This document shows positions 1 through 12,216 of a DNA stretch of 64,000 bases, in pieces. The notes under the pieces were generated by a model that saw only the letters and a program-made list of their open reading frames with translations, had not been told where the DNA came from and did no database searches. The DNA lies in NCBI GenBank assembly GCA_039881045.1, contig JAYWVB010000093.1:1-64000 (forward strand), in the 5' to 3' direction. Both the position numbers and the translations under genes were made by a program. Source of the stretch: Chaetomium olivaceum. Taxonomy: Eukaryota > Ascomycota > Sordariomycetes > Sordariales > Chaetomiaceae. The first letter of the stretch is position 1. The number at the start of each line of letters is the position of its first letter.

Positions 1-1128
1 GGAGGTTTTTGCGACGGAGGAGCGGATCCGAGTCGCTCTGAAGTGCTGCTCGCTATTCACCCATTGGACTGCCCCTTGCATCTGATCTTCGGCCGCTTTC
101 TCCCTCTTGGTGATCATCGCTCGCCGCCCACTCGTCATGGCCCAACTTGGCTTGCTTGGTTCCCGGTTTCTCCACCTAACCGGGCGCCAAGGAGGTCACG
201 AAGCTGCTTGTGCATGCGCGACTTCACACCGGGCAACAACGCCCTTCCTCTTCGTTTGCCCACTCTGCCGCCTCCGTTCCCCTAGTGTACCTAGCTACCT
301 TGGGACCTTAGGTATCCTTCCCGGTTATTGTCCAGCTGGCGGGCGACAGGCTTGAGTGGAAAGGAAGCCTCTCCCTCTCTCCTCTCTCCTCTCCTCGACT
401 GGCTGTGCCGCCCTAGCTAGCTTCTGTTAGGTTTGTTCGGCTGCTCGGTCTGCCGCCGCCTGCCTGCCCTGCCCTGCAGCCCTGACAGCGTCAACCTTGT
501 CCCACCTAGCCCTAGCGGGGGCATATATGTCTCCATCTTGGGACCGTCTCCTAGCCTCTCCCAAACCCTGTCTGGGCTTGACAACATTCTTTGACTTTGA
601 AACAGAGCCCACGTTGTCTCCCGCTCAGAGAGAGAGGCACACATACAAATTCCGTTCGGTGGACTCCGCCAGTCTGGTCGACCGTTCCCCGGGTTACCAA
701 CTGCTACCACCGCCAAAAGGACACATCCCGGTGAAGCTCTCGCCGCCCCGTGGATCCCCTGAAATTTTGAGTTTGGTGGCCGTTATCCCAGGACATCCCG
801 GTCGCAGGTTTTTCTTCGGTTGCCCTTCGGATCAAGACTTTAGCACCTTGAACAGTCGTACTATCCGGAGCCATTCTCTTTTCTGTTCTACGTCTGCTGT
901 TTTCTTTCCTCAGCCAAAATACCAAGGACCAGAGGACATTGCTGCAGTGATCGATCGCGCCATTCAAAGGAGACCATCCCCCCCCCCCCCCGGTTCCCAA
1001 GGATACCATTTTGGAGAAAGGAAAAAACAGAGAAAGACAAAAAAAAACCAGAACCCAGCCGGGACAGGACAGGATCCACAAGATTGTGTGAGAGAGAGCC
1101 AGAGTGAAAGAGTGAGAGAGGAGGAACC
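1..1128. other. upstream/5' leader region, no gene seen
   Basis: No convincing coding signal. The stretch has CT-rich tracts (about 365-395) and a C14 homopolymer at 978-991, followed by A/G-rich sequence up to the start codon at 1129. It most likely holds the promoter and 5' leader of the next gene. The long ORFs here overlap on both strands and show no recognisable family. Confidence 0.5.
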
Positions 1129-2625
1129 ATGGCGGACTTTGCCTACCGCCCAACCGCTCCCATGACCAACGAGCGGTGGCTTTCTTCACGAAGGTGTGGA
1201 CAAAACCTCGAAACCGTCCGGCAGGAGAGGAATGCATGGCAGCTAACGGCGCTCCCAAGCCCCATTTACAATAATCCGTTTTATAGTGCCAAGTTCGAGA
1301 CGGGGAGCACCCCGTCTCTTTCGCAAAGGTAAGATTGCCAACACCGAACGAAACCCTCTTCTTTTCCTCTTTCTCTTTTTTAGGATCATGAGAATAACAG
1401 CGTCTCTCTCAAAAGCGTGACATACACACAAGGCGCTGCTGCATCCACCCATAACCTGCCGGCCAACTTCTCGCCTGGAGGCCTTCCCCAGCTCCGGCGA
1501 ACCCCGGTCGAGCCCTCGTTTTTCCTATCCCAGCATGCAATCCCCGGGCGGCGGCCCAAGGGCCCTATACTAGCCCGGCACCAGGTCAGGTTTCCTTCAA
1601 GAGCTCGTGGGGATGGGACCAGCCGCCGAGCTACCCGGTGAACAACCAGGTGCCCTACCCCAGCAGATACTCGCCTTCGGATTCCATGGATGACCTGGCC
1701 TCCCCGAGCCTTTCGGACTACTCTTTGGAGAATGCCATGCTCGGTTCCGCGGCACCGGGCGGCGGCAAGACCAGTGGCCGAATGAATGGAGCCGGAGCCG
1801 GACACGGAACCGGGGCCATGAACGGCGCTGTAGGCGGAAGCGGTGGCAGCGGCGGTAACGGCGGCGGCGGAGGAGGAGGAACCAAACCACGTGCACAGAG
1901 ACGGCCGTCGAACCGGGACGAGTTCGACGGCCCGCACCAGTTCCTCAAGCGGCCCCCCGCCGAGTACGTGGCGATGCAGGAGCGGGAGCTGCCCCGCTTG
2001 CCGACACACCTGCTGGTGCAGGAGCAGGATAGTGTCCTGAACCAGGTCAACGACCGGCTGTCGCAGTGCGCGTACGACTTCGTGGCCAAGTACCAGTTCC
2101 CCATCCCGCTGACCCAGGACATGCGGCCCGTCGAGCGGCCCCAGGACCGCGAGTGGACCGAGTGGGTGTACCTGCTGAAGCGCCTGGCGACCAAGCGGCG
2201 GATCCCCGCCCGCGTGCTGTACAATGGCCAGATCAAGCAGTTTGTGACCATCCTGGAGAACTCGCTCGAGATGCGCCACGCTGCGAAGCACCAGAGCCGC
2301 CCGCTCAAGGATGACAGGAACATCTTGCAGCTGATCTCGGCGGGGATACAGGTGGCTAAGATTGTCAAGGATGCACAAGCTATGGTATGTTTCCCCTGTT
2401 CTTTTGCCCCCGGTTGCCTCACTACATCTTCTTTCCAGTTTGGGGGGCGAAGGTTGGAGAGATCGTCATCATCACTGGCTTGCTTTTGTTACACAACTGA
2501 GTCAATGACGATACTAACATGGGCTTCAGGACTATCTTGACAGACTATACGTTTCCACGGAACAACGGATCCAGGAGCGGGTTGCGGCAGCCGCCGCGGC
2601 TTCTGGCGCCATGAGATTCCGTTAA
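1129..2625 (+). CDS. conserved fungal hypothetical protein
   Basis: I do not recognise a named family, but the C-terminal half looks like a real, conserved filamentous-fungal protein. It has a Gly/Ser-rich linker (about 1750-1890) followed by a compact charged domain (1900-2600) with no transmembrane segment. The start at 1129 has a good context (accATGg). Likely introns are 1329-1400 (acceptor aacag keeps frame) and 2385-2529 (gtatgt...cttcag); the last exon encodes DYLDRLYVSTEQ and ends at 2625. Between 1507 and 1590 the reading frame changes. This could be a small intron (1518-1573 or 1507-1589, both with weak donors) or indels in the T5 and C3 runs. The exon from about 1590 to 2384 is secure. 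Function unknown; nuclear or cytosolic location is a guess. Confidence 0.75.
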
Positions 2626-4479
2626 GAGAGAGGAGCGCTCCCCCATGAGCCTCCCTCTCCATGACTCTTTGCCGTTTTCTCTACGGCATGGTTGGCAACA
2701 TGGACACCAACCCCATAACGTTTTTCTCTTAACTCTTTTTTTTTTTTTGGATACTCTTATGATCCGGCTCTGTCTCTCTGGGGCCAGCCGTACGGGCCCG
2801 GTCGATTCGCGACCAACACGCTTCACGCTTGCACTCATACGCTCACGTTTTATTACGTTTTCTGCCGCCGCCTAGGAATGGACGGCTTACCGGAAGGATA
2901 AACAACCCCCCCATTACGTTTTTTTTGGCCCCTGCCTCAGGGGGTTGCTGCTGCTGCCATGCATGCACGATACGATTTATGCCGACGGTGACTCGACCAC
3001 TGCAGGTTTTTTGTTTATGAGAGATGGCCTTGCGACAATAGATGGGCCCTTTCGGAGGAAGCGTGCGCCTTTTTTCTTTTAGGCCGGGCATTCATTCCTC
3101 TCAACTTGGGTATTGCGGAATGTGGTGAGGGCTGCCCGATGGTATCTGCGGGCTGAGCTGGGCCGATGGATACACATTGCTCTCTGGCTCATGACTTTTG
3201 GTTGTTTATGGCTTGTTTCTTGGATTTTGTTGCGTGGTTTGGTATCCGACGCTCACTTGCTGGAGGAAAAGACATGCGCGCGGCTGGCTTGGTTGGTTAT
3301 GTTTATTGCGTGTCTGATGACCTTTATTTCTTTTTCGCTCGGCTCTTCGCATACGCTCTGGAGCGAAGCCGAGGCAATCTGATGATCACTGGGTGGGAGG
3401 TTATCTCGTTCGAGCACGTTGGCTAGAAGGTTGCTGGGATGGCAAGATCTGTGTTGTTTTTGGGAGGCACTCTGCTTTTTAGTTAGTATTTAAGTTTTGC
3501 GTGTTGTTGATTGCGATTCGGTCCGGTCAAATGATTTCGTCAATGTCTGAACTGCATCGACGCTGCTTGTTGTTGTGAAATGCATTTGTATCAGTTTAAC
3601 CAACCTCAGGAGTACCACGTCGTCAACTCCCGAGAACAACAACCTTGCTTCCCCCGCTGTGTTACACTTACACTGACTGACAAGTAGAGAATGCAAGAGC
3701 CCCGACCATTTGCCACCCTGTAGTATACGTATGCGTTCACAACATACACTATAAGTTTGTTCAACCCACGGTAACAGGGCAAAGCGCCGATTGGCAAGAA
3801 ATATCAGGTCGCTCTGCCTCGTCACCGAGCAAGGAACATGGCCCCTTTTATATTCTCGCTCTTCCAGGACCTCGGTGTGCACCGCAGATGCAAGCCGGCC
3901 CGGCAGAGTGGCCTCGGTGATCAAAACGGGGCTAGCTTACGCCGAGAGGGCGATCGGCAATCCCTGTCTCCCGCCCCCCATCCACGTTCTGCCCGCCTGA
4001 ACTCCCATTCGGTCGCTCGTTCCAGTTTAGCCCCTCGAGGCTGAGCATGGGGATTGCCATGGCCGCCTGCCTTTAAGATCAACCGCCGCCCCGCATGCGA
4101 CGACGACAAGGGTTCCTCTTGTGTCTGTTTCCCATCGAGGAAAATCCATCTTGCGCCTACCGGTTTTTACTGTGATATTTGCCCGTTGTGTATCGAAACT
4201 CAGTGTCTTGCGCACACGGGAAACCTGTGCTTCGATCCCCCTCTCTCACACAGCCCCCGTCAGACCGGACGAACACCCATCCAGCAACGCCCGCGCTACG
4301 TTTCGCCGCCCCTGACCGAGGACAAACAGCATCCTTCGGTGCGCTCTGGCCACGGTTGACGGCAGATGGTGGCGGACAGCTACGGCACAGGCTCGAACAG
4401 GACACACGACGAAAGACAAGCAAATACAGTACAGCATCGCTGGATCGGTGCAACCGGCACCACCGTAACCTCAGCAGCC
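2626..4479. other. intergenic region, no gene supported
   Basis: Contains the 3' region of the upstream gene and the 5' region of the Zn2Cys6 gene. There is a T-rich run near 2738-2750. An 89-codon ORF at 3113-3382 has two hydrophobic stretches but no family resemblance, and more probably lies in 3' UTR. Confidence 0.5.
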
Positions 4480-7169
4480 ATGGCATCGGCATCAGTCTCG
4501 TCGGGTACATCGCCGCTTTCGGGCCTCGAATTTGAGTTTCCCCAGGATTCGACGGCCGATCAGGACGAGGCCTTCTGGACGGCCATCAGCAACCCTAGTT
4601 CCGGGTCACTCGGGCTTTTGTCGAGCCCGGCACACAGCTTGGGGAGTTCGTGGGCCGTCTTACAAAATGGCCAACTTGTGGAGCTACAACAGCCTTCGCC
4701 GGCAGCCTTGCCATCGCCTTTACACGGAGAGTATGATCAGCTGAGCCCTTATTCGACGGCCGTCGAGCAGAGCAGGAGTGGCGTATATGGGGACGTGAGC
4801 TTCTTCCACGGGCTGGACAGCCATGGACTGGAGAACCACGGACTGGAGAACCATGGGCTGGACTTTATGGCTCCGGTTGAGGCGCCCGCCGAGCTTGTGT
4901 TTGACCAGTTTAACGGTGAGGGTGCGTGGATGTCTGGCAGGTTTCCTGAGAGTGGTATGCTAACTATCACTGTAGAGTACGATCCGGTGTTCAACCATTT
5001 CTCTTCTGCCAGCATCCTTGAGGAGCAGCAGCCACTAGAGACCGGCAGCTTTGGGAACCCGCAGTCGGCTATCAACGTGCCACCATGGGAGCCCATCAAC
5101 CTCAGGGGTAACCAAGAGATGAACGCCCAAGCGCACGCCCACTCCCACTCCCATTCCCACGCCCACACCAACAACAGCAACAGCAGCATCAACAGCACCC
5201 CCCCGCCAGCCAACGAAGCCTCCCCGATCTTCATCATCGAAGACCCAAGTTTCATGTCACGATCGCCATCCCATTCCCACTCATACTCCCCCTCCCTCCA
5301 CTCCGTCTCCGTCAGCCCGCCCGCCAGCGCCAGTCCGCACTCCCCACTACAACAACAAATCAAATTCGAGCCCGGCCTCCCCGACCGTCGCAAGTCACCC
5401 GCAACCTCAACCGCATCCTCATCCTCCACCTCCACCTCCGCCCCCAAAACCATCCCCGCCTCCCGCAAACTCAACGCCGGCAACCGCATCCAAAAACCCC
5501 GCCGCACCCCAACCGCCCCGCACCCCTCGCCCACCTCCGCCTCGCCCACCTCATCCACCGCCTCAGGCTCATCATCCGCCTCCTCCTCCGCCGCCGCCGC
5601 CGCCTCCAAATTCCTCATCGTCACGCCCTCCTCCATCACCCTCAACACGGCCACGCAGCCCAACCTCAACCCCTTCGACTGCGTCGACGCGCTCGCCCGC
5701 GGTCCCACCCAGCGCGGCCGCAAGGGCCCTTTAGCCACCGACACCAAGCAGTCGGCGCTGGTGGTGCGGCGCATGGGCGCCTGTTTCAGCTGCCACGCGC
5801 GCAAGGTCCGGTGCGACAAGGAGCGGCCGTGCCGGAATTGTGTTCGGTTGGCTGGGAGCGTGCCGCAGGTGGTGTGCTGGCAGTTTGGGGACTTCACGCC
5901 GGTGCTGTTTCCGGCGTTTATAAGGGGGCATTTGAAGCGGGAGGAGGTGGTAAGGTTTGTGGAGGGGAATGTGGAGTGCTTTAGGGTGGGCGGCGTCGAG
6001 GTGCCGTGTACGGTGTCGCTGGTGAGCGGGGTGGGGTTTGGGAAGAGGAGTGTGTTGGAGGTGAGGGCCAAGTTCTTTACGGCGCGGACGCCGGATGTGC
6101 TGCAGCAGTGGCATGTGCAGATGGGGAGGAATGGGATGGATTTGGCGTCGAGGGGGCCGCGCCGATTGGGTTGGAGATGCCGAGGGGGGAGGGTGGGAAG
6201 GAGGGGAGTGATGGGCAGAAGGGGGAGTTGAAGAGGAAGTTGCGGGAGTATATCCAGGCGTTGGTGGACGAGCCGAGGTTTGCCGAGCTGGTCACGCCGG
6301 CGCCGCAGCATACGGAGCTGCCGCGGAAGGTGTTGCGTATTGTGCACGACTACGCGAACCGGTGCGACGTGCCCATGGTCCGCCGGGCGCTGTCTATCTA
6401 CGCCATGCACTTCGTCATGACCAGGCACTTGTGTCTAACGCAGGAGAACATTGTCGACCTCCAGTCGACCGGCCTGGTGCCCCAGGGTGTGCCGTGGGTG
6501 ACGCCGCGGGTGCTGAACCGGCAGATCAAGGCCATCGTCGACGAGATGTTGTGCCGCGAGATGCAGCTGCTCTTTGAGAACTTCAGCAAGTCGCTCAAGC
6601 CCAAGCTGCGCAGGGAGTGGGCGCCGTGCCTAGCCTCCTTCCTGGTGCTCTGCTTGTTCATGGAGTCGGTCGAGATGGCCGCAGACTTGTTCGTCATCTC
6701 AGACAACGAGATCAACCTGCGACGCCACTACGCCCCGGCCTGGCAGCGGTCGTTCGTGCTCGGGATCAACAGGGAGATCGAGAACATGCCCTTCAAGCAG
6801 TTCGCCTTCCAGTTCCACCAGATCTATCAGACACATTCGCGCGATGCCGCTGCTCGCAGCTTCAACCCCCTGATCGATGATGCCTGCTTTGAGCTGGGCG
6901 AGCTGGACCGCGAGGCCGGCGACATGGTGCGGAAGCTGAGGCGCTTCATCGACGATGACTGTGAGTTTGCTTCTCTCAGATGCTTGCAAAGTACGATGCT
7001 AACCAAAACAGGGTCTGAGCTGGACTACTTGACGGCTGATCCCATCCTGCCCAACACCGAGGACCACCCGTACCCTCGGAATGTGGCCTACAACTACACC
7101 GGCCGGCTGGTCGCCAAGTTCCTGCTCTCCTTCACCGATGAGAAGTACATCTTTGACGGGAAGACATAG
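4480..7169 (+). CDS. Zn2Cys6 transcription factor (apparent frameshift near 6152)
   Basis: Nuclear DNA-binding regulator. The binuclear zinc cluster is visible at 5782-5880 (about residue 415): C-x2-C-x6-C-x5-C-x2-C-x11-C, starting CFSCHARKVRC. The N-terminal 400 residues are Ser/Pro-rich and disordered, with a GLENH repeat (about 4815-4860) and a (His-Ala/Ser)n tract (about 5130-5170). The C-terminal region (6200-7169) is helical and conserved-looking. Introns are 4916-4975 and 6961-7011, each with gctaac before the acceptor; both are multiples of three and stop-free. Between the zinc-cluster exon and the C-terminal region the frame shifts by one missing base at the G5 run 6152-6156; adding one G gives a continuous LASRGAAPIGLEM. 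ATG 4480 (cagccATGg) was chosen; 4366 is an in-frame alternative. Target genes are unknown. Confidence 0.85.
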
Positions 7170-9403
7170 AGAAGCTGGAGGGGCTGGAGAGGCTGTTGTG
7201 GATTTATTCTTTTCTGGCGTTTTGGAGCCTCGGATTGTGCGAGAGATTCCCAGGGATAAGGAACAAGTTCATGTTGATACGATGAGACGACGAATAGAAT
7301 GCAACCTGGAACGCATCCAGGCCTTGTTTGTCCACATCAGAATGCACAGCACGTGTTGATCATGAGATGTATGTCCGTTTTAGTCCTGCTACCGTACGGG
7401 TACGCCCGGGAGCAGGGTGGATAGGACTGGCTGTCTAGGCCGCTGGTTTGTTCTTCCACTGCGAACGATAAATAAGTTGACCTATTGTGCACTGAAAGGC
7501 ACAAAGGTAGGCAAATCGTGGTTTCGCTAAAGGGTGCTCTGACTCTGGTCAGGTCCAGAGCTGGGAAAGTTCCGAAGCTGTTCGGAACGGAAATGGTGCT
7601 TTTCAAAAAGCAGTGATGCGCAGCGCGAGACCGCCAGGCAACGCGGTAACGAGAAAACCTCTGGTGTAACTGATTGTGCTCCGATGAGGCGACGGAGGAC
7701 ATCGCAACATAAAAATCGCGGTCGCTCAGGCAAGAGCGTGAAGCGTTGCACACTTTTCGGGATTTCCAGGTCCAAAACTTTTTCGTTGGAGTTAGTCCAG
7801 GAAAGGAATTTCTCAGAGGTCGAGATTTTTATCAGCGAGGATTGGTGGGGCCAGGCGCCAAAATTGGCATGGTCCGTGCCCCATTCTGCCGGCCCGAGTC
7901 GTGCCGGCTACACCTGGCTCCGCTCATGCAGCATTTTTTGAGCCCAGATAATAGTTAGCGGCTCAATCTGGACGTCGTTTCCTTTTCCTTTCTCTTTTTT
8001 TCCTTACACTTTAGCACCATAAATCAACCGGTTTTGACATTTCTCACTCGCCATCGGTCATATTGCGTGCCAGAGAATTCTGGGATCCCCCACACCATTT
8101 CCTTCGGGGACCAGAACTCGAGCCCTCGATGGCCCAGGTTCTGGTGGCGGGGGTTCCCGACATTCTTTCTTTCACCACGAGCTCAATGTGTTGGAGACCG
8201 CTGTAAACGGCCAGTATCCCGAGATTCCACCAAACTAGCTTCATCCTCTTTGGATGTGTCCATATGACGGCGTGTCTCGCGGCTATCCACAGCCTGTGCG
8301 CGCGTGCAAGGTGCCATGTGTGCCCGCTATTGGCGACGGGTTACACGGCCAGGATTTGACAGGATCTCGCCATTTGGTTGTTTTTCGTCTGCGCGATCGA
8401 GATGTCTGTTTTAAAAAGGCTCGGCATATCCGCCATCGCCGGCTGTGCCCCGGTCGAGTCGAATGGCTCTTGGGTCCAGCTAGGCGTGGCGGCAGGCTGC
8501 ATCTAGCCATGGAATCCAAAAGGCCCACCAAGCGGTTTGGGGATACTGGCACTGCACCTTCACAGAAAGAGTACATAGGTAGTTAGACTGGTGGGTTCTT
8601 GCAGATGCTGAACTGCCCGCCGTTGTGCTCATGAACGGGCAGGCGCTGGTTCCCGTCAGGAGACTCTGGCACCCGACGGGATCGTCCTGTCTGGGAAAGA
8701 CTCGTGGTTCACCCGCACCTTACCAAGCATTCTGTTCTTGTTTTGGCCTGGGTTTGCGTTCTGCCTATCCGTTTCGGTTCGAGACCACTCGATCCTCAAC
8801 CTGCGACCTGCCCCGCGTGGCCAACCCTCTCCTGGCCTTGTATCATATCATCAGTCCATCCGGAGTCCCTGTATGCCGTGTACGATTTGCGCAGGTGGTG
8901 TAGTAGCTGCCCCTCTTCGTGGAGGTCTCTCGGCTTAGAATAGAATATTGATAGGGAGATGCAACGCTTGGCCGTTGCTTGAGAGCCAAAGAGACTGGGC
9001 GTTCAAAGGAACATGAACTGTAAAACGTCCCGTTGCATGTCCTGAGTCCCGTACAGATGCGGCTGCTATCTACCGCTGGCGACGGGAGTGATTCTGTGTG
9101 CTCAGCGGCATGGTTGGACGGCGGCGATTTGTGCGATGGCTGCCACCTTGGTTCTTCGAAACACTCTGAGTCGGGGGGGCCGCCTGGCATCAAACATTCC
9201 CTCTCTAGTGGCGTCGTTGCCGTCATAAACAATGGATCCTACGCTATAAGAGGGGATTAAACCGGCGCCAAAAGGAAGGCACTTCAAGGACCGAGCTTGA
9301 CATCGAACCCTCGACTGTATTCATCTCTTGACATTCGTCCGGCTTATTATCTGGGTCTTCCTGAGCAGAAACTAAGCACCGACAACGACCCTCACGAAGC
9401 ACC
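7170..9403. other. intergenic region, no gene supported
   Basis: 2.2 kb of mixed-composition sequence. Only short overlapping ORFs are present, on both strands, with no domain or splice pattern I can support. Confidence 0.45.
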
Positions 9404-9719
9404 ATGAGTTTTGCCAGGCTGAGCATCAGACCGATACCGAACCATAATCCCGCCCCGGTCAAACCGAGCAGTGGGCCTTCTAGTGAACCCGAAGGTGTCC
9501 CATTCGATCCAGGTATGTGTACACACACATCTCTTAACATTGCCTCGAACCGCCGGAGCGGAGGGCCTCTGAACACCTGCTTTGGTCATTGCCGTTTTCT
9601 TATTGACATCTCCCTAATCAGGCTACGGGTACCAACAAGTACAAGCCGGGCGGTACACGTCGCGGGAATCCGAAGGCTTTTCCGGCACTAGGAGGAGGCG
9701 CTTTACCATCAAGGCTTGA
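9404..9719 (+). CDS. possible small spliced protein (67 aa)
   Basis: Exon 1 is 9404-9512 and exon 2 is 9622-9719, joined across a clean intron (gtatgt...ctaatcag, 109 nt) that keeps frame and ends at a stop. The peptide starts MSFARLSIRPIPNHNPAP and ends in a basic tail, RRRRFTIKA. I know no family for it. The opposite strand carries a 110-codon ORF (9244-9576) with a hydrophobic, membrane-like stretch, so the coding strand is not certain. The splice signals favour the plus strand. It may also be the 3' end of a longer or decayed gene. Confidence 0.3.
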
Positions 9720-10397
9720 GTTCGCCTTCGATCCTTGGTGTGAAGCATGTCTGGAATGGCCGGGCCGGGTTACTGCTTTCGTCAGTTGCGACTGCGGTTG
9801 TGAGACAGGAGGTGTGTGTGTCGACGGGGATATCTAATATCATGTAGTTACGAGTCATTGTGTCGCTCAAAGTGGCTTTATCACATCAGTACCGCGGACT
9901 CTGCGTTGCCGAAGCACAAAATGTGTTAGATTTCGCGACGGAGCTTAGGGGGCGATATAATGGTGAAGTGCAATCCGAGGGCCCCCGTTTAGTTATCACG
10001 CATATGTTCTATGTTCTTGGACATCAACCGCGATGTGATGACCGAAAGCTGTACTCCTAGCGTGCCTACCGCTCCATGATACCAACAGCACATGGCAAAG
10101 AAGCGCTAATGCACCGTTTCCTTCTTCGAGAAGGATAAATTGGTATCAAACAACTCTATGGCCGTTTGCCCTCCACCGAAAGCGGGGAGTGCAATCCCCG
10201 ATAGGCCGAGAGCATTGAGCTGTTGGTTGCGTCCAAGGCTTTCTGCGGAGGTCGTCTGCGCAGCCTCCCCCCCTTTATGACCAGGCAGCAACCCCACAAT
10301 AGAAGTGTGTGAGCCCAACAGGTATGAGGCGCCCGCGCACTAAACTTGGCCTCATTTCTGCACCGGCCGTGATACCCCATAGCAGATACCCGCCCCT
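9720..10397. other. intergenic region, nothing seen
   Basis: No coding, RNA or repeat signal that I can support. Confidence 0.4.
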
Positions 10398-11779
10398 ATG
10401 GCGACAATACTGGACATCCTACAGACTGAGAACGTGGCCGTCGACGCCTCCGCCGTCAACTGGGGGCCCAACACAGATATTGATCGGTTCCAGCCCCAAA
10501 ACTGGGTCCCCTGAAAGGAGTTCAACTACAATACTCTCCTGTCCATCTACGGGGATCTACTTGGCACATCATGGACCGGCTCACAGCGCAGCGAAAGCGC
10601 GTCCGCGTTTGACACTGAGGTTTTCAGCGAGGACACGTTCGAAGACGTGCTACGCCGCTTCGTTAGCCCCGTCATCAACGACGCGCTCCGCCTCGCATGC
10701 TCCGCAATAGGCCGGAATGCTATCCACCTCGGCCGCGGGTCTCGGTGCGAGCCTGGTCCGTTCCGACCCGACTGGTCTCTCGTCGCCCGAAGCCGCATGG
10801 GGGATAACGGCCGGTATGCCAACCTTCTCCCGGGCGACACCAAGTTGCACCGCAAATGGTATCCAGAGATCCTCCAGGCCAACTATGACGAGTGGCGGAA
10901 GCCAGTGAGTCGGATCATGACGTATATGATGTTTCACGAGTCTCGATATGGCTTCATCATCACGGGCGGGAACCTTGTCGTTTTCCGAATCACACGCGAA
11001 CGCACCGGCGCAGGTTCCGCCGCTGCCCGCGCCCAACGCCAACGGGTGGCCATTGGCCATCAGCGGCTCGACTCGGACAGCTCGGATGTTTCTATGGCGT
11101 CTATCGCGTCTCTGGCGTCCCTAAGCCTGAGCGACACCTCTTTTCGAGACAACGATCCCTTGAGCTGGGAATACCACGAGCCGGAGTATGCGGTGATCCC
11201 TTGGGCGGCTTCAGGGAAGTGTCTCACGATCAAGCTCGCTCTCTGGTGGCTGTGCATGATGGCGACGGGCGACACGAGCATTGACGAAGAGTACCCTCCC
11301 CTAGATAGTTAGGTCAAGTTAGCAAAGGGTTATGTCCACAACACCACGAGCAAAAGATCGAAGGGCCTGCCAAAAGGCGCGAGGCTTTGGGAGCCCATGG
11401 GAGCCCCCGAAAGCACCCAGAGCCACGAGGACCCCCAGGGCTCCGGGGCTCAGCTTGAAGACTGGCAACAGCAGGGCTCGGGGGGATGTGGCACGAAGAC
11501 CAAGCCCAGGATGTAATTTACGTGGGCCAAAGCGGCGACGCATGGCAGGACTACCCTGACGGCCAGATGAATCCTGACCCGGTTCCTGATTCCGAAGCTA
11601 GCCGGGGAAAAAAGAAAGTGCGGGCTGTGAAACTGACCAAAGTCGGCCGTGGTAAATACACCTTCGATAATGCCAAAGGCAGCCTCGTTCAGACGACAAA
11701 GGACGAATGGGAGAAGGTCGATGGTGGTTACGAGTACTCCGGAGGGAAGCACGTGTATTTCGCGGAGAAGCTGCCTTGA
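10398..11779 (+). pseudogene. broken PD-(D/E)XK nuclease-like gene
   Basis: One reading frame from ATG 10398 resembles a fungal family of unknown role with a restriction-endonuclease-like fold. RPDW (near 10768) is followed about 20 residues later by GDTK (near 10839), fitting the PD...(D/E)xK catalytic pattern. SRYGFIITGGNLVVFRI and EYAVIPW follow. The frame is interrupted by TGA at 10512-10514 and TAG at 11310-11312, yet coding character continues in the same frame after both (KEFNYNTLLSIYG; KLAKGYVHNTTSK). A third break is one missing base at the G6 run 11480-11485, after which the C-terminal domain continues to 11779 (KLTKVGRGKYTFDNAKGS). Both stops can arise from TGG by one transition. 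The frameshift could be an assembly error; the stops are harder to explain that way. A kinase-like gene lies 437 bp downstream on the same strand. Confidence 0.6.
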
Positions 11780-12216
11780 TGCCGGGGGGGGTTGGTGAAG
11801 GAGCGGGCGATAATCTTCATGTTGCTGGAGGTTGAGGTGAAAATGTGAAGGTCAATATCAGACCATCCCTTTTTCTTCTGCCTTTCTTTTCTGCTTTTAT
11901 TGTCTGTTTTTGGTTAGTTTCAAAGGAGAAAACGTCGATATTACCTGATGATCTGTATCGGGCTGCTGTGGCTCACTTACCGCGTGTCCCAACCGCTCTA
12001 CGGTGGTCAGTAAAACCGGTTCCCATCTCGCACTGTGTCTCAAGCCGACGACAAGGCCACCGGGTTCTTGGCACCCTGATGGTTGCTAGGGTCCCAGAAC
12101 ATGAATTCTTCTTGACTGCTTTGTCTTTGCAGCCTGCAGCGTCATCATTGTCCCGACAGTGTCAATTGATGCTTGTAATCTTTCCTTTTTTTTTCTTTCT
12201 TTTTTTTACCGCTTCA
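11780..12216. other. intergenic region between nuclease-like and kinase-like genes
   Basis: 437 bp, T-rich just before the next start codon (12181-12207), consistent with a short pyrimidine-rich promoter or leader. No gene seen. Confidence 0.45.

Noticed and set aside
497..1258. Overlapping ORFs of 222 and 184 codons on opposite strands
   Set aside because: Low complexity, spanning a C14 run, and overlapping the start of a better supported gene.
3113..3382. 89-codon ORF with two hydrophobic stretches
   Set aside because: No family, poor start context, and position directly 3' of a gene; more likely UTR.
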